DNA from: Micromonospora sp. MP36
GTDB taxonomy: Bacteria; Actinomycetota; Actinomycetes; Mycobacteriales; Micromonosporaceae
Reading direction: 5' to 3'
DNA: 64,000 bases
Assembly: GCF_008119785.1 (NCBI RefSeq)
Contig: NZ_VSFA01000001.1
Span: forward strand, 1 to 64,000
Of the stretch, positions 25,039 through 35,748 are shown piece by piece. The notes beneath the pieces were generated by a model. That model ran no database searches. It saw only the letters and a list, made by a program, of their open reading frames with translations, and had not been told where the DNA came from. Each line of letters starts with the position of its first letter. Position 1 is the stretch's first letter. The translations under genes were made by a program, and so were the position numbers.

Positions 25039-26046
25039 ATGTTGCGAGTCATAGTCCGCCGCCTGCTCCAGCTGGTGGTGACGTTGATAGCGCTGTCAGC
25101 GCTGATCTTCATCTGGTTGCGGAACCTGCCCGGCGGCCCGGTCGATGCGCTGCTCGGCGAGCGGGCCACCCCCGAGACGCGCGCCCTGCTGACCAAGGCC
25201 CTCGGCTACGACCAGCCGATCCTGGTGCAGTACGCCAAGTTCATGCAGCGGGTGCTGACCGGCGACTTCGGCAACTCCATCCGGACCGGCGAACCGGTGA
25301 CGGAGGTGATCGGCCGCGCCTTCCCGGCCACCATCGAGCTGGCCCTGGCCGCTATGATCATCGCTATCGGACTCGGCGTCCCGCTCGGCTATCTCGCCGC
25401 CCGATACCGGGGTCGCCTGCTGGACAACCTGAGCATCGCTGGCACCCTGCTCGGCATCTCGATCCCGATCTTCTTCCTGGGCTACCTGCTCAAGGACGTC
25501 TTCACCCAGAACATCCACTGGTTCCCGCCCTCCGGGCGGCTCAGCACCGGCCTGGACAACACCAACGTCACCGGCTTCTTCGTCCTTGACGGACTGCTCA
25601 CCCGGGAGTTCGACGCCACCGCGGACGCGCTGTGGCACCTGATCCTGCCGGCGTTCACCCTGGCCACCATCCCGCTGGCGGTGATCGTCCGGATGACCCG
25701 GGCCAGCGTGCTGGACGTGCTCAACGAGGACTACGTCCGCACGGCCGAGGCGAAGGGCCTGCGGCACAAGACCATCCGGGGCCGGCACATCCTGCGCAAC
25801 GCCCTGCTGCCCGTGGTCACCATCATCGGCCTGCAGACCGGCGCGCTGCTCTCCGGCGCGGTGCTCACCGAGAAGGTCTACAACTGGGGCGGCCTGGGCA
25901 CGCTGATCACGGACTCGATCAGCGGCGGCCGCGACTACCCGGTGCTCCAGGCGCTGATCCTGCTGGCCGCGCTGGTCTTCGTGGTGGTCAACCTCCTGGT
26001 CGACCTCTCCTACGCCGTCATCGACCCGAGGGTGCGTGTGCGGTGA
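25039..26046 (+). CDS. dppB: Dipeptide/oligopeptide ABC transporter permease (DppB/OppB)
   Basis: The 335-residue inner-membrane protein has the N-terminal OppB pattern (RRLLQLVVTLIALSALIF), six hydrophobic segments and the BPD_transp_1 EAA loop (YVRTAEAKGLRHKTIRGRHI) that docks on the ATPases. Its TGA overlaps the GTG of a 24-codon micro-ORF (GTGA, 26043-26046), which in turn overlaps the dppC start. The ATG at 25039 has GAGAG upstream. Confidence 0.92.
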   Translation: MLRVIVRRLLQLVVTLIALSALIFIWLRNLPGGPVDALLGERATPETRALLTKALGYDQPILVQYAKFMQRVLTGDFGNSIRTGEPVTEVIGRAFPATIELALAAMIIAIGLGVPLGYLAARYRGRLLDNLSIAGTLLGISIPIFFLGYLLKDVFTQNIHWFPPSGRLSTGLDNTNVTGFFVLDGLLTREFDATADALWHLILPAFTLATIPLAVIVRMTRASVLDVLNEDYVRTAEAKGLRHKTIRGRHILRNALLPVVTIIGLQTGALLSGAVLTEKVYNWGGLGTLITDSISGGRDYPVLQALILLAALVFVVVNLLVDLSYAVIDPRVRVR

Positions 26047-26117
26047 GCGAGCGAATCATCAGGCACAGTCTGGCGGAGCCTCATGCTGCCGCCGAGCGAA
26101 GCGAGGTGGCCGCATGA
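26043..26117 (+). repeat. ATGA-phased micro-ORF repeat, copy B (dppB-dppC junction)
   Basis: This 24-codon ORF starts GTGAGCGAGCGAATCATC and ends in the ATGA of dppC. Its translation begins VSERIIR and ends AERSEVAA. The nucleotide sequence matches the copy at 59184-59267 at both ends, with 9 nt missing from the 5' part and an unrelated 30-nt centre. The unit (start to next start) is 71 nt. The end of the unit provides GAGG at Shine-Dalgarno distance from the dppC ATG. It may be a translated coupling element rather than a functional peptide. Confidence 0.75.
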
Positions 26118-27154
26118 GCGACCCGATCACCCGGCCCGGGGTGGCCGCCCCCCGTGACGGCGCCGACCCAACCGGCACCGGCGAACGGCCGGCGAGCGCG
26201 ACCGAGCGCGGCATCGGCCGGCTCGGCGACCGGAAGAAGGCGCGGCTGGACGAACTGGCCCGGGCGAGCGCCGACAAGGGCGGCGTGAGCCTCGTCCGGG
26301 ACGCCTTTCGCCGGCTGCGGCGTAACCCGGTCGCTATGTTCGGCGCGGCCATCGTCGCGGTGTTCATCCTAGTGGCGATCTTCGCGCCGCTGCTCGCGCC
26401 ACACGACCCGGCGCAGCGCTTCGACGAGCTCACGAAGAACCTCACCGTCGACAGCATCCCCGGGGCCAGCAGCGGGTTTCCCCTCGGGTCGGACCCGCTC
26501 GGCCGGGACTTCCTGTCCCGCCTGATCTACGGCAGCCGGCAGACCCTCTTCGTCGGCGTGCTCGCCACGCTGATCGGGCTGGCCCTGGGGGTGCTGATCG
26601 GTGCCGTCGCCGGCGCCTTCGGCGGCTGGATCGACAACATCCTGATGCGCTTCACCGACGTGATGCTGGCCCTGCCGGCGCTGCTGCTGGCGATCAGCCT
26701 GGTCGCCATGGCCAGCAAGTCGAGCCAGTGGACGGTGATCCTCGCGGTGGCCATCGTCAACGTGCCGATCTTCGCCCGGCTGCTGCGCGGCTCGATGCTG
26801 GCCCAGCGGGAGAGCGACCACGTGCTGGCCGCCCGGGCGCTCGGCGTGAAGCAACGGTCCATCGTGCTGCGGCACATGCTGCCCAACGCGATGACCGCGG
26901 TGATCGTGCAGGCCACACTGACCCTCTCCACCGCGATCCTGGAGGCCGCCTCGCTCTCCTTCCTCGGTCTCGGCGACCCGGACATCAACCGGGCCGAGTG
27001 GGGCCTGATGCTCGGTGTGGACGGCGTCCGCTACTTCGAGGTGCGGCCCGAGCTGGCCTACTACCCGGCGTTGGCGATCATCGTGGTCGCGCTCGGCTTC
27101 ACCCTGCTGGGTGAGGGGATGCGCGAGGCGATCGACCCGAAGAACCGGCGGTGA
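26114..27154 (+). CDS. dppC: Dipeptide/oligopeptide ABC transporter permease (DppC/OppC)
   Basis: The 346-residue protein has an N-terminal cytoplasmic tail of about 65 residues, the OppC_N segment (RNPVAMFGAAIVAVFILVA) and the EAA loop (HVLAARALGVKQRSIVLRHM). It pairs with DppB to form the membrane channel. The ATG at 26114 overlaps the TGA of the preceding micro-ORF. Its own TGA overlaps a GTG that opens a second, unrelated micro-ORF leading to dppD. Confidence 0.92.
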   Translation: MSDPITRPGVAAPRDGADPTGTGERPASATERGIGRLGDRKKARLDELARASADKGGVSLVRDAFRRLRRNPVAMFGAAIVAVFILVAIFAPLLAPHDPAQRFDELTKNLTVDSIPGASSGFPLGSDPLGRDFLSRLIYGSRQTLFVGVLATLIGLALGVLIGAVAGAFGGWIDNILMRFTDVMLALPALLLAISLVAMASKSSQWTVILAVAIVNVPIFARLLRGSMLAQRESDHVLAARALGVKQRSIVLRHMLPNAMTAVIVQATLTLSTAILEAASLSFLGLGDPDINRAEWGLMLGVDGVRYFEVRPELAYYPALAIIVVALGFTLLGEGMREAIDPKNRR

Positions 27155-27213
27155 CGGCGATGCGTGGGACCAGCACGACCGCCACCGATCGGCGAGAGGA
27201 AGTGACCCGATGA
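27151..27213 (+). CDS. Possible 20-residue coupling ORF between dppC and dppD
   Basis: The ORF starts at GTG 27151 (overlapping the dppC TGA as GTGA) and ends at TGA 27211-27213, overlapping the dppD ATG (ATGA). The peptide would be VTAMRGTSTT followed by [10 protein letters not shown]. It shares no clear sequence with the repeat family but has the same phase logic: 59 nt from start to next start (2 modulo 3). A GAGAGGAAG in its 3' part is the dppD Shine-Dalgarno. Confidence 0.4.
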   Translation: MTAMRGTSTTATDRREEVTR

Positions 27214-28196
27214 GCCTGCTCGACGTACGCGATCTGAGCGTGGTGTTCCAGCGTCGCGGTGAGCGGCCCTTCACCGCGGTCGACAAGGTCAGCTTCAGCG
27301 TGGAGCCGGGGCAGACCGTGGGCCTGGTCGGCGAGTCCGGCTGCGGCAAGAGCGTGACCAGCCTGGCGATCATGGGCCTGCTGCCCCGGCGGGGCAACAA
27401 GGTCACCGGGGAAGTGTTCTTCGACGGCGCCGACCTGCTCCAGCTCCGTCCGGACGACATGCGGGACCGGCGCGGCCGGGACATCGGCATGATTTTCCAG
27501 GACCCGCTCTCCTCGCTGAACCCGGTCGTGCCGATCGGCGTCCAGGTGGCGGAGGTGCTCGAGCGGCACCGCGGCATGGACCGCAAGGCGGCGCTGAAGG
27601 AGGCCCGGGAGCTGCTCGACGCGGTCGGCATCCCCGACCCGACCCGGCGGCTCAAGGAGTATCCGCACCAGATCTCCGGCGGCATGCGGCAGCGCGCCCT
27701 GATCGCCATCGCGCTGGCCTGCAAGCCGCGGCTGCTGATCGCCGACGAGCCGACCACCGCGCTGGACGTGACCATCCAGGCGCAGATCCTCACCCTGCTC
27801 AAGCAGCTCGTCGACGAGACCGGCACCGCGCTCATCATGATCACGCACGACCTGGGCGTGGTGGCCGGCCTCTGCGACACGGTCAACGTGCTCTACGGCG
27901 GCAAGGTGGTCGAGCGGGCCGCCCGGCACGAGCTGTTCGCCCGGCCGCGACACCCGTACACGCGCGGGCTGCTCGACTCGGTGCCGCGGCTGGACGCGCC
28001 GCGGGGCGAGCGGCTGCACGCCATCCGCGGCTCGGTGGCCGACAACATCCCGTGGGCCGAGGGGTGCGCCTTCGCCCCCCGCTGCGACAACGTGGTGGAC
28101 GCCTGCCTGGAGGGGACGCCTCCGCTCGAACCCACCGCGACCGGCGGCGACCTGCGCTGCAACAACCCCGTTTCCGAGGAGGTGGCGGTGCCGTGA
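27210..28196 (+). CDS. dppD: Dipeptide/oligopeptide ABC transporter ATP-binding protein (DppD/OppD)
   Basis: The 328-residue ATPase has Walker [10 protein letters not shown] loop [13 protein letters not shown], signature ISGGMRQR, Walker B LLIADEPT, the H-loop His in MITHDLG, and the C-terminal oligopeptide domain with Cys-rich [14 protein letters not shown]. The stop overlaps the dppF GTG (GTGA). It powers the importer with DppF. Confidence 0.93.
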   Translation: MSLLDVRDLSVVFQRRGERPFTAVDKVSFSVEPGQTVGLVGESGCGKSVTSLAIMGLLPRRGNKVTGEVFFDGADLLQLRPDDMRDRRGRDIGMIFQDPLSSLNPVVPIGVQVAEVLERHRGMDRKAALKEARELLDAVGIPDPTRRLKEYPHQISGGMRQRALIAIALACKPRLLIADEPTTALDVTIQAQILTLLKQLVDETGTALIMITHDLGVVAGLCDTVNVLYGGKVVERAARHELFARPRHPYTRGLLDSVPRLDAPRGERLHAIRGSVADNIPWAEGCAFAPRCDNVVDACLEGTPPLEPTATGGDLRCNNPVSEEVAVP

Positions 28197-29290
28197 CCGA
28201 GCGGACCGGACCACTGGTCGAACTGCGCGACGTCAAGGTCCACTTCCCGATCAAGAGCGGCGTGCTGATCGACCGCACCGTCGGCTACGTGTACGCCGTC
28301 GACGGCGTCTCACTGTCGATCAACAAGGGTGAGACGTACGGCCTGGTGGGTGAGTCGGGGTGTGGCAAGTCCACGCTCGGCCGGGGCCTGTTGCGGCTGG
28401 TCGAACCGACCGCCGGGGAGATCGTCTTCGACGGCACCGACATCCGCTCGCTCAAGGGCGAGACGATGCGCCGGGCCCGCCGCCGGATGCAGATGATCTT
28501 CCAGGACCCGCTGTCCAGCCTGGACCCGCGGCAGTCGGTGGAGTCGCTGCTGGTCGAGGGGCTCAGGGCGCACGGCCTGGCCGGCGACAAGGCGGCCACG
28601 GCCAAGAAGCTGCGGGAGGCGCTGGCCGCGGTCGGCCTGCCCGCCTCCGCGCTGAGCAAGTACCCGCACGAGTTCTCCGGCGGCCAGCGGCAGCGGATCG
28701 GCATCGCCCGGGCGCTGGTGCTCGACCCAGACCTGATCGTCGCCGACGAGCCGGTGTCCGCGCTGGACGTGTCGATCCAGGCGCAGGTGCTCAACCTGCT
28801 GGAGGACCTGCAGAACGAGCGCGGCCTGACGTACCTGATCATCGCCCACGACCTGGCGGTGGTCCGGCACATCGCCGACACGGTCGGCGTGATGTACCTC
28901 GGTGGCCTGGTGGAGGAGGCGTCCAGTGACGACCTCTACCGCGAGCCGATGCACCCGTACACCAGGGCGCTGATGTCGGCGGTGCCGGTGCCGGACCCGG
29001 TGACGGAGGACCGCCGCGAGCGGATCCTGCTCGCCGGTGACCTGCCCTCGCCGAGCAACCCGCCGGCCGGCTGCCGGTTCCACACCCGCTGCCCGTGGGC
29101 CCAGCCGACCCGCTGCGCCGAGGAGCGGCCGGCGCTGCGCGAGGTGCTCAGCGGACACCGGGTGGCCTGCCACTACGCCGAGGACATCGCCGCCGGCCGG
29201 ATCCGGCCGCACGAGGTGGAGCCGGAACTGGTCCGGCCGGACGAGGGCGCGGCGCCGGGCGACCCCGGCGAGCTGATCCCGACCCCGTGA
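28193..29290 (+). CDS. dppF: Dipeptide/oligopeptide ABC transporter ATP-binding protein (DppF/OppF)
   Basis: The 365-residue ATPase has Walker A GESGCGKS, signature FSGGQRQR, Walker [13 protein letters not shown] and the C-terminal oligopeptide extension with [15 protein letters not shown]. The GTG start overlaps the dppD TGA. It is the last gene of the operon, ending in an acidic, Pro-rich tail and a strong hairpin 7 bp downstream. Confidence 0.93.
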   Translation: MTERTGPLVELRDVKVHFPIKSGVLIDRTVGYVYAVDGVSLSINKGETYGLVGESGCGKSTLGRGLLRLVEPTAGEIVFDGTDIRSLKGETMRRARRRMQMIFQDPLSSLDPRQSVESLLVEGLRAHGLAGDKAATAKKLREALAAVGLPASALSKYPHEFSGGQRQRIGIARALVLDPDLIVADEPVSALDVSIQAQVLNLLEDLQNERGLTYLIIAHDLAVVRHIADTVGVMYLGGLVEEASSDDLYREPMHPYTRALMSAVPVPDPVTEDRRERILLAGDLPSPSNPPAGCRFHTRCPWAQPTRCAEERPALREVLSGHRVACHYAEDIAAGRIRPHEVEPELVRPDEGAAPGDPGELIPTP

Positions 29291-29297
29291 TCACGGC

Positions 29298-29333
29298 ACG
29301 AGGCCCCTTCCCCGGACGGGGAAGGGGCCTCGT
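29298..29333. terminator. Terminator of the dpp operon
   Basis: A 16-bp perfect stem (ACGAGGCCCCTTCCCC at 29298-29313, complement 29318-29333) with a GGAC loop lies between the dppF stop and the converging small gene. Confidence 0.85.
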
Positions 29334-29344
29334 CGTCGGTGCGG

Positions 29345-29734
29345 TCAGCCCTCTGGGCGGTTGAGCAGGGCCACCGCGATGGTGTGCACGGTGTCCAGCC
29401 CGGCCGGGTCGGCGAGCGGGGCCCGGCCACCGGTCACCGCGTACCACTCGTCGGCGTCCTTGTACTGCACGGACAGGGTGACCTGGCCGTCGGCCTGTGC
29501 GGTGCGAAGGGTCAGCTCGCCGGTCACCACGCCGACCTCGTCGGTCATCACCCCGCCGGGCCCGGCGGTGATGTCGGTGACCCGCTGCTGCGGCCCGGCC
29601 GGCGCGCCACCGGTCGGAGTGCCCGGGACGGTGTCGGCGGACATGCCCGCCCCGGAGACGTCGGCGGGAGCGGACGGAGCGCCGTCCGCGGACATCCCGG
29701 CCGCGGCCGGCCCGGTCGCCGAACCCTCACTCAT
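29345..29734 (-). CDS. Unknown 129-residue protein downstream of an HNH nuclease
   Basis: The first half of this protein is Ala/Gly/Pro-rich and contains an imperfect internal repeat (MSADGAPSAPADVSGAG then MSADTVPGTPTGGAP). The second half is a small beta-rich domain (VVTGELTLRTAQADGQVTLS then QYKDADEWYAVTGG). No known domain is recognised and there is no signal or membrane segment. It is joined to the upstream HNH nuclease gene through two tandem micro-ORF repeats with ATGA overlaps at each step, so the two genes are probably co-translated. A nuclease-related role (for example immunity) is only a guess from position. Confidence 0.6.
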   Translation of the reverse strand: MSEGSATGPAAAGMSADGAPSAPADVSGAGMSADTVPGTPTGGAPAGPQQRVTDITAGPGGVMTDEVGVVTGELTLRTAQADGQVTLSVQYKDADEWYAVTGGRAPLADPAGLDTVHTIAVALLNRPEG

Positions 29735-29814
29735 GCCGGCACTCCGCTCCGCTGCGTGCCGTCATGAGGCACCAGCGCACTGCAATGATGATTCGCTCGC
29801 TGACGCTCGCTCAT
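29731..29814 (-). repeat. ATGA-phased micro-ORF repeat, copy C2 (tandem)
   Basis: A 27-codon micro-ORF starts ATGAGCGAGCGTCAGCGAGC on the minus strand; its TGA overlaps the ATG of the 129-residue gene. The 80-bp unit 29731-29810 is an exact copy of 29811-29890. The conserved family core AGCGAGCGAATCATC is present, and GGAG lies 7-8 bases before the downstream ATG. Confidence 0.8.
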
Positions 29815-29894
29815 GCCGGCACTCCGCTCCGCTGCGTGCCGTCATGAGGCACCAGCGCACTGCAATGATGATTCGCTCGCTGACGCTCGCTCAT
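29811..29894 (-). repeat. ATGA-phased micro-ORF repeat, copy C1 (tandem)
   Basis: This unit is identical to copy C2. Its ATG (29892-29894) overlaps the stop of the HNH gene (ATGA) and its TGA overlaps the ATG of copy C2. The unit of 80 bp is 26 codons plus 2 nt, the exact shift needed for a four-base ATGA overlap, so tandem duplication does not break the coupling chain. Confidence 0.8.
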
Positions 29895-30535
29895 TTGCAG
29901 CCCTCCAACATGTCGGTGAGGGCGGCCTTCTCGGCGGTGGTCACCGTCAGCCGCCAGTAGTGCTTGACCGTTACCCAGTCAGCGGCGTACTGGCACCAGT
30001 AAGACCGGTTCGCCGGCTTCCACTGGGACGGGTCCTGGTCACCCTTTGCCCGATTGGAGCGCGCGGAAACCGCCACGAGCTGCGGCCGGGTCAGGTCGTT
30101 GGCGAAGTCGCCGCGCTTCGAGTCGTCCCACTTGTCCGCGCCCGAGCGCCAGGCGTTGGCCAGCGGCACCACGTGGTCGATGTCCACGTCGGTCGGGTCG
30201 GTCAGGACCTGCCCGTCGTACCGGCTCTCCCACTGGCCGCCGACCACGTTGCACCCGGAGAGCTCGATGCTCTCCCCGTCCCGCTGCAGCACGCTGTCCC
30301 GCACGTCGCAGTTCTTGCCGGTGTCCCGCCAGTGCGGGAAGCGGGCCCGGCTGTAGCCCTTCATCGACCCGGCGGCGGCGACCGTCAACTGATCCAGTTG
30401 CTGGATGACGTTGCCGGCGTCGCTCGGCGTCGCCTCCGGCTCGTCGACCACCGGCACGCAACCCGCCGCGCCGAGGGCGAGCATCGCGGCGGCCGCGGCC
30501 GCCAGCCCGGCCCGAACTCCTGCTCTCGTACGCAC
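29891..30535 (-). CDS. Secreted HNH family nuclease lipoprotein (DUF1524/GmrSD-C type)
   Basis: The 214-residue protein starts at GTG 30535 with a lipoprotein signal (RAGLAAAAAAMLALGAAGC). The mature part contains the HNH-type motif DVDIDHVVPLANAW with later Asn-rich and WKPANRSYWCQYA segments typical of small actinobacterial HNH family proteins (DUF1524-related). The protein should be anchored outside the membrane, suggesting a surface nuclease for DNA scavenging or competition (inference). GGAGAGG lies about 11 bases upstream of the GTG. Its stop begins the chain of tandem micro-ORF repeats. It is divergent from an MFS exporter. Confidence 0.83.
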   Translation of the reverse strand: MRTRAGVRAGLAAAAAAMLALGAAGCVPVVDEPEATPSDAGNVIQQLDQLTVAAAGSMKGYSRARFPHWRDTGKNCDVRDSVLQRDGESIELSGCNVVGGQWESRYDGQVLTDPTDVDIDHVVPLANAWRSGADKWDDSKRGDFANDLTRPQLVAVSARSNRAKGDQDPSQWKPANRSYWCQYAADWVTVKHYWRLTVTTAEKAALTDMLEGCK

Positions 30536-30644
30536 AGACGACACCTCTCCAGCTTGCGGGCTCCCGGCGAGTCCGCACAGTACCCCGGGAAGGGTTTCTG
30601 TGATTAGTGACGCCGGGCGATGGTGCCGGGCAGAGTGGATACCC

Positions 30645-32126
30645 ATGACGGCACCCGCTCCCGCGCTCCGGATCAACACCGCCGCCGGGCGCGGCACCCT
30701 GCTCGCTGCGGTCCTCGCCTCCGGGATGGTGTTCCTGGACGCCACGGTGGTCAACGTGGCGCTGCCCCGGCTCGGCGCGGAGCTCAAGGCCACCGTGGCC
30801 GATCTCCAGTGGACCGTCAACGGCTACCTGCTGGTGCTGGCCGCGTTCGTGCTGCTCGGCGGCGCGCTCGGCGACCGGTTCGGCCGGCGGCGGGTCTTCC
30901 TGCTCGGCGTGGTCTGGTTCGCGGCGGCGTCCGTGCTCTGCGGACTGTCCCAGGGCACCGGCTGGCTGATCGTGGCCCGGTTCCTGCAGGGCGCCGGCGG
31001 GGCGCTGCTCACCCCCGGCTCCCTCTCCGTGCTCCAGTCCAGCTTCCACCCGGACGACCGGGGACGGGCGATCGGCACCTGGTCCGGGCTCTCCGGCGTC
31101 TCGACGGCGCTCGGCCCGTTCCTCGGCGGGTGGCTGATCGACGCGCTCTCCTGGCGGTGGATCTTCTTCATCAACCTGCCGCTGGCGGTGGCGGTGGTGC
31201 TCGCCACGCTCCGCTGGGTGCCGGAGAGCCGGGACGTGGACGTGTCGCGTACCGGGGCGGGACGGCGGTTCGACGTCGTCGGGGCGTTGCTCGGCGCGCT
31301 GGCCCTGGGCGGCGTCACGTACGCCCTGATCGACGCCCGGACGGGCGGCGCCGCCTCCCCCGCGGTGCTGGCGGCGGTGCTGGTCGGGGTGCTCGCCGCG
31401 GTGGTCTTCGTGCTGTTCGAACGGCGGCGCGGGGAGGCCGCGATGCTGCCCACCGGGCTCTTCACCAGCCGGCTCTTCTCGGTGCTGAACGTCTACACCG
31501 TGGTCGTGTACGCGGCCCTCGGCGGCTTCACCTTCTTCCTCTCCGTCTATCTGCAGAACGGGGTGGGCTGGTCGGCGATGCTCACCGGGCTGGCCACCGT
31601 GCCGGTGACGGCGTCGCTGCTGATCGGCTCGCCCCGGGCCGGGGCGCTGTCCGCCCGGATCGGTCCCCGGCTGCCGCTCACCGTCGGCCCGGTGATCGCC
31701 GCGGTCGGCCTGGTGCTGCTGCGACGGATCCGGCCGGGCGCGTCGTACTGGGTGGATGTGCTGCCCGGGGTGGTCCTGTTCGGCGTGGGCCTGACCCTGG
31801 TGGTGGCCCCGCTGACCGCGTCGGTGCTGGCGGCGGTGGCGGACCGGTTCGCCGGGGTGGCGAGCGGTTTCAACAACGCCGCCTCGCGGGTCGGGAACCT
31901 GCTGGCGGTGGCCGCGCTGCCGTTGGTCGTCGGCCTCTCCGGCACGGGGTACGAGCAGAAGGGCGCGCTGGCCGGCGCGTTCCGCGGGGCGATGCTCTGG
32001 TGTGCCGGCCTGCTGCTGGTCGGGGCCGCGATGGCCGGGCTGCTGATCCACCGCCCGGCCCGGAAGGCGCCCGGCGCCCAGCCCTGCCCCTCGCTGCCCG
32101 CCTCGACCCCGCCCGACAAGCGGTAG
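30645..32126 (+). CDS. MFS exporter, DHA2 (EmrB/QacA) family
   Basis: The 493-residue protein has 14 hydrophobic segments and DHA2 motifs: LDATVVNVALPRLG in the first segment, GDRFGRRRVFLLG (motif A) and SALGPFLGGWL-like motif C (VSTALGPFLGGWLID). Such proteins are drug/proton antiporters. The frame opens further upstream, but that part overlaps the HNH gene antisense. The ATG at 30645 is the natural start, with no strong Shine-Dalgarno. Confidence 0.9.
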   Translation: MTAPAPALRINTAAGRGTLLAAVLASGMVFLDATVVNVALPRLGAELKATVADLQWTVNGYLLVLAAFVLLGGALGDRFGRRRVFLLGVVWFAAASVLCGLSQGTGWLIVARFLQGAGGALLTPGSLSVLQSSFHPDDRGRAIGTWSGLSGVSTALGPFLGGWLIDALSWRWIFFINLPLAVAVVLATLRWVPESRDVDVSRTGAGRRFDVVGALLGALALGGVTYALIDARTGGAASPAVLAAVLVGVLAAVVFVLFERRRGEAAMLPTGLFTSRLFSVLNVYTVVVYAALGGFTFFLSVYLQNGVGWSAMLTGLATVPVTASLLIGSPRAGALSARIGPRLPLTVGPVIAAVGLVLLRRIRPGASYWVDVLPGVVLFGVGLTLVVAPLTASVLAAVADRFAGVASGFNNAASRVGNLLAVAALPLVVGLSGTGYEQKGALAGAFRGAMLWCAGLLLVGAAMAGLLIHRPARKAPGAQPCPSLPASTPPDKR

Positions 32127-32157
32127 GGCGGCGCCCGGCACCGGGCCGGGCGCCGCC
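32127..32157. terminator. Terminator between convergent MFS and leuA genes
   Basis: A 13-bp perfect stem (GGCGGCGCCCGGC at 32127-32139, complement 32145-32157) begins directly after the MFS stop codon and lies 7 bp from the leuA stop. Confidence 0.8.
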
Positions 32158-32164
32158 GGGCGAC

Positions 32165-34123
<1,959 letters not shown>

Positions 34124-34254
34124 TCACGTGGCCCGGTGGTAGCTGGGTCCGTCATGTGAGACGAGGATCCCAGTCGCCGTCGGTGCCAGGCCAGAGCGTC
34201 GGTGCTCGCGCTCGCGGGCGCATCCAGGATCGCTCGACGCCCGCGAGGCCCTGA

Positions 34255-35577
34255 TCAACCCGGCACGCGGGTGGGCTCGTCGGCCCCTGGTCCGGTCGCG
34301 GCAGGGGCGTCCGATCCGATCGGCTCGGCGACCGTCGCGGTCTCGCCGAGGCGGGGGCGGCGGTCCGCCCAGCCGACCAGCGGCACCGCCGCCACCGCGG
34401 CGACGGCGAACAGCGCGGCCATCGGGAACCAGCCCCAGCCGCCGGTGGTCACCCCGAGCGCGGTCAACCCGGCCGGACCGGCCAGGTACTGGAGCTGCCC
34501 GCCGAGCCGGAACGCGCCGACGTACGCGCCCCGGTGCGCGGCCGGCGGCAGGGTGCTGGTGATCCCTCAGGCCCCGGCCGACTGGACCAGCTCGGCGAGG
34601 GTGAGCACCACCGCCGCCGCCACCAGCACCACGATCGTCAGCACCCCGCCGGTCACCGCCGAGATCGGCAGGACCGGGCAGAACAGGGCGATCAACAGGC
34701 CGCCGACGCGTAGCGCCCGACCGGCGCCGGCCACCGTGTCGGCGCCCCGGCTGGCGCGTACCTGGAGCAGCACCGCGAGGATCGTGTTGAGCAGCACCAG
34801 CGCCGCGATCAGGGTGCGCGGGGCGTCGGTGTGGCTGAGCACCCAGAGCGGCAGCACCACCAGGTAGAGCGTGCCGTGCGCGCCGAGCAGGCCGGACAGC
34901 AGGGACACCGCCATGAACGGCCGGTCGCGCAGCACGGCGAAGCGGCTGGGCCCCGCAGCCGGTGCGGCGGCGACCGGCACCCGCGGCAGCCGGTACACGA
35001 AGACCGCGGTGACCAGCAGCATCGCCGCGTTGAACCAGACCATCCCCTGGTACGCGGCGAGCGTGTCCACGGCCAGCACCACGCCGCTGATCGCCGCGCC
35101 CAGCCCGAAGCCGACATTGAGCGCCGAGCGCTGGTAGGCCAGCGCGGTCACCCGGTCCTCCGGGCGCAGCACGTTGATCGAGTAGACCTGCCGGGCCACC
35201 CCGGTGGTCGCGTCCACCACGGCCAGCGCGACCACCACGGCCAGGAACCCGGCGAAGCCGCCCACGAACGGGTACGCCCCGAAGAGCGCCGCCTCGGCCA
35301 CCAGCCCGATCTGCCACACCCGCTGCGTGCCGTACCGGTCGGTGACCGCGCCGAGCGGGACCGTGCCGAGCAGGGACACCCCGGCGGCCAGCGAGAGCCC
35401 GAGCCCGACCTGGGTCGGGCTGAGCCCGAGCGCCCGGGTGAAGAAGACCGCACTGCCGGCCTGGAAGAGGCCGTGGCCGGTCGCGTACACCATGGCCTGC
35501 ACGGCCAGGGCGCGGGTCAGGCCGGCCGGTGGTACGACGTGCCGGACGGCGGTGCGGATGGTGTCCCTGGCCCCCAT
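34255..35577 (-). pseudogene. MFS transporter gene interrupted by an in-frame TGA
   Basis: The frame encodes a 12-segment MFS protein (GLSPTQVGLGLSLAAGVSLL, motif A-like GAVTDRYGTQRVWQ). It is broken once by TGA at 34567-34569. The same frame resumes at once (GITSTLPPAAHRGAYVG) and continues for 103 codons with the last membrane segments before a proper stop. Relatives have AGAWG at this point, so the TGA most likely replaces a TGG Trp codon through one G-to-A change. It may be a young pseudogene, a truncated but working protein, or a sequencing error. The start could also be the ATG at 35619. Confidence 0.75.
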
Positions 35578-35748
35578 GGCCGTCGAGCAAACCGTGCCCC
35601 CGTCGCCCGGTCGACCCATTTAAGGCTGAGCCGAATCTCCAGCGGATACCGCAGCCTTGCCAGATAGTGCTTGATCCTGGATCGAGTGGCATCCAGGTCC
35701 CGTCGAGGCCACTACTTTCTGGATCGAGCGCGGGGCCGGGGGCGGGGC

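Noticed and set aside
29731..29894. CRISPR array or phage attachment site
   Set aside because: Only two units exist, without spacers; they are contiguous 80-bp copies that form micro-ORFs. No cas or integrase gene is nearby.
34567..34569. TGA as selenocysteine codon in the MFS gene
   Set aside because: MFS proteins are not selenoproteins, relatives have Trp here, and no SECIS-like hairpin was seen directly downstream.
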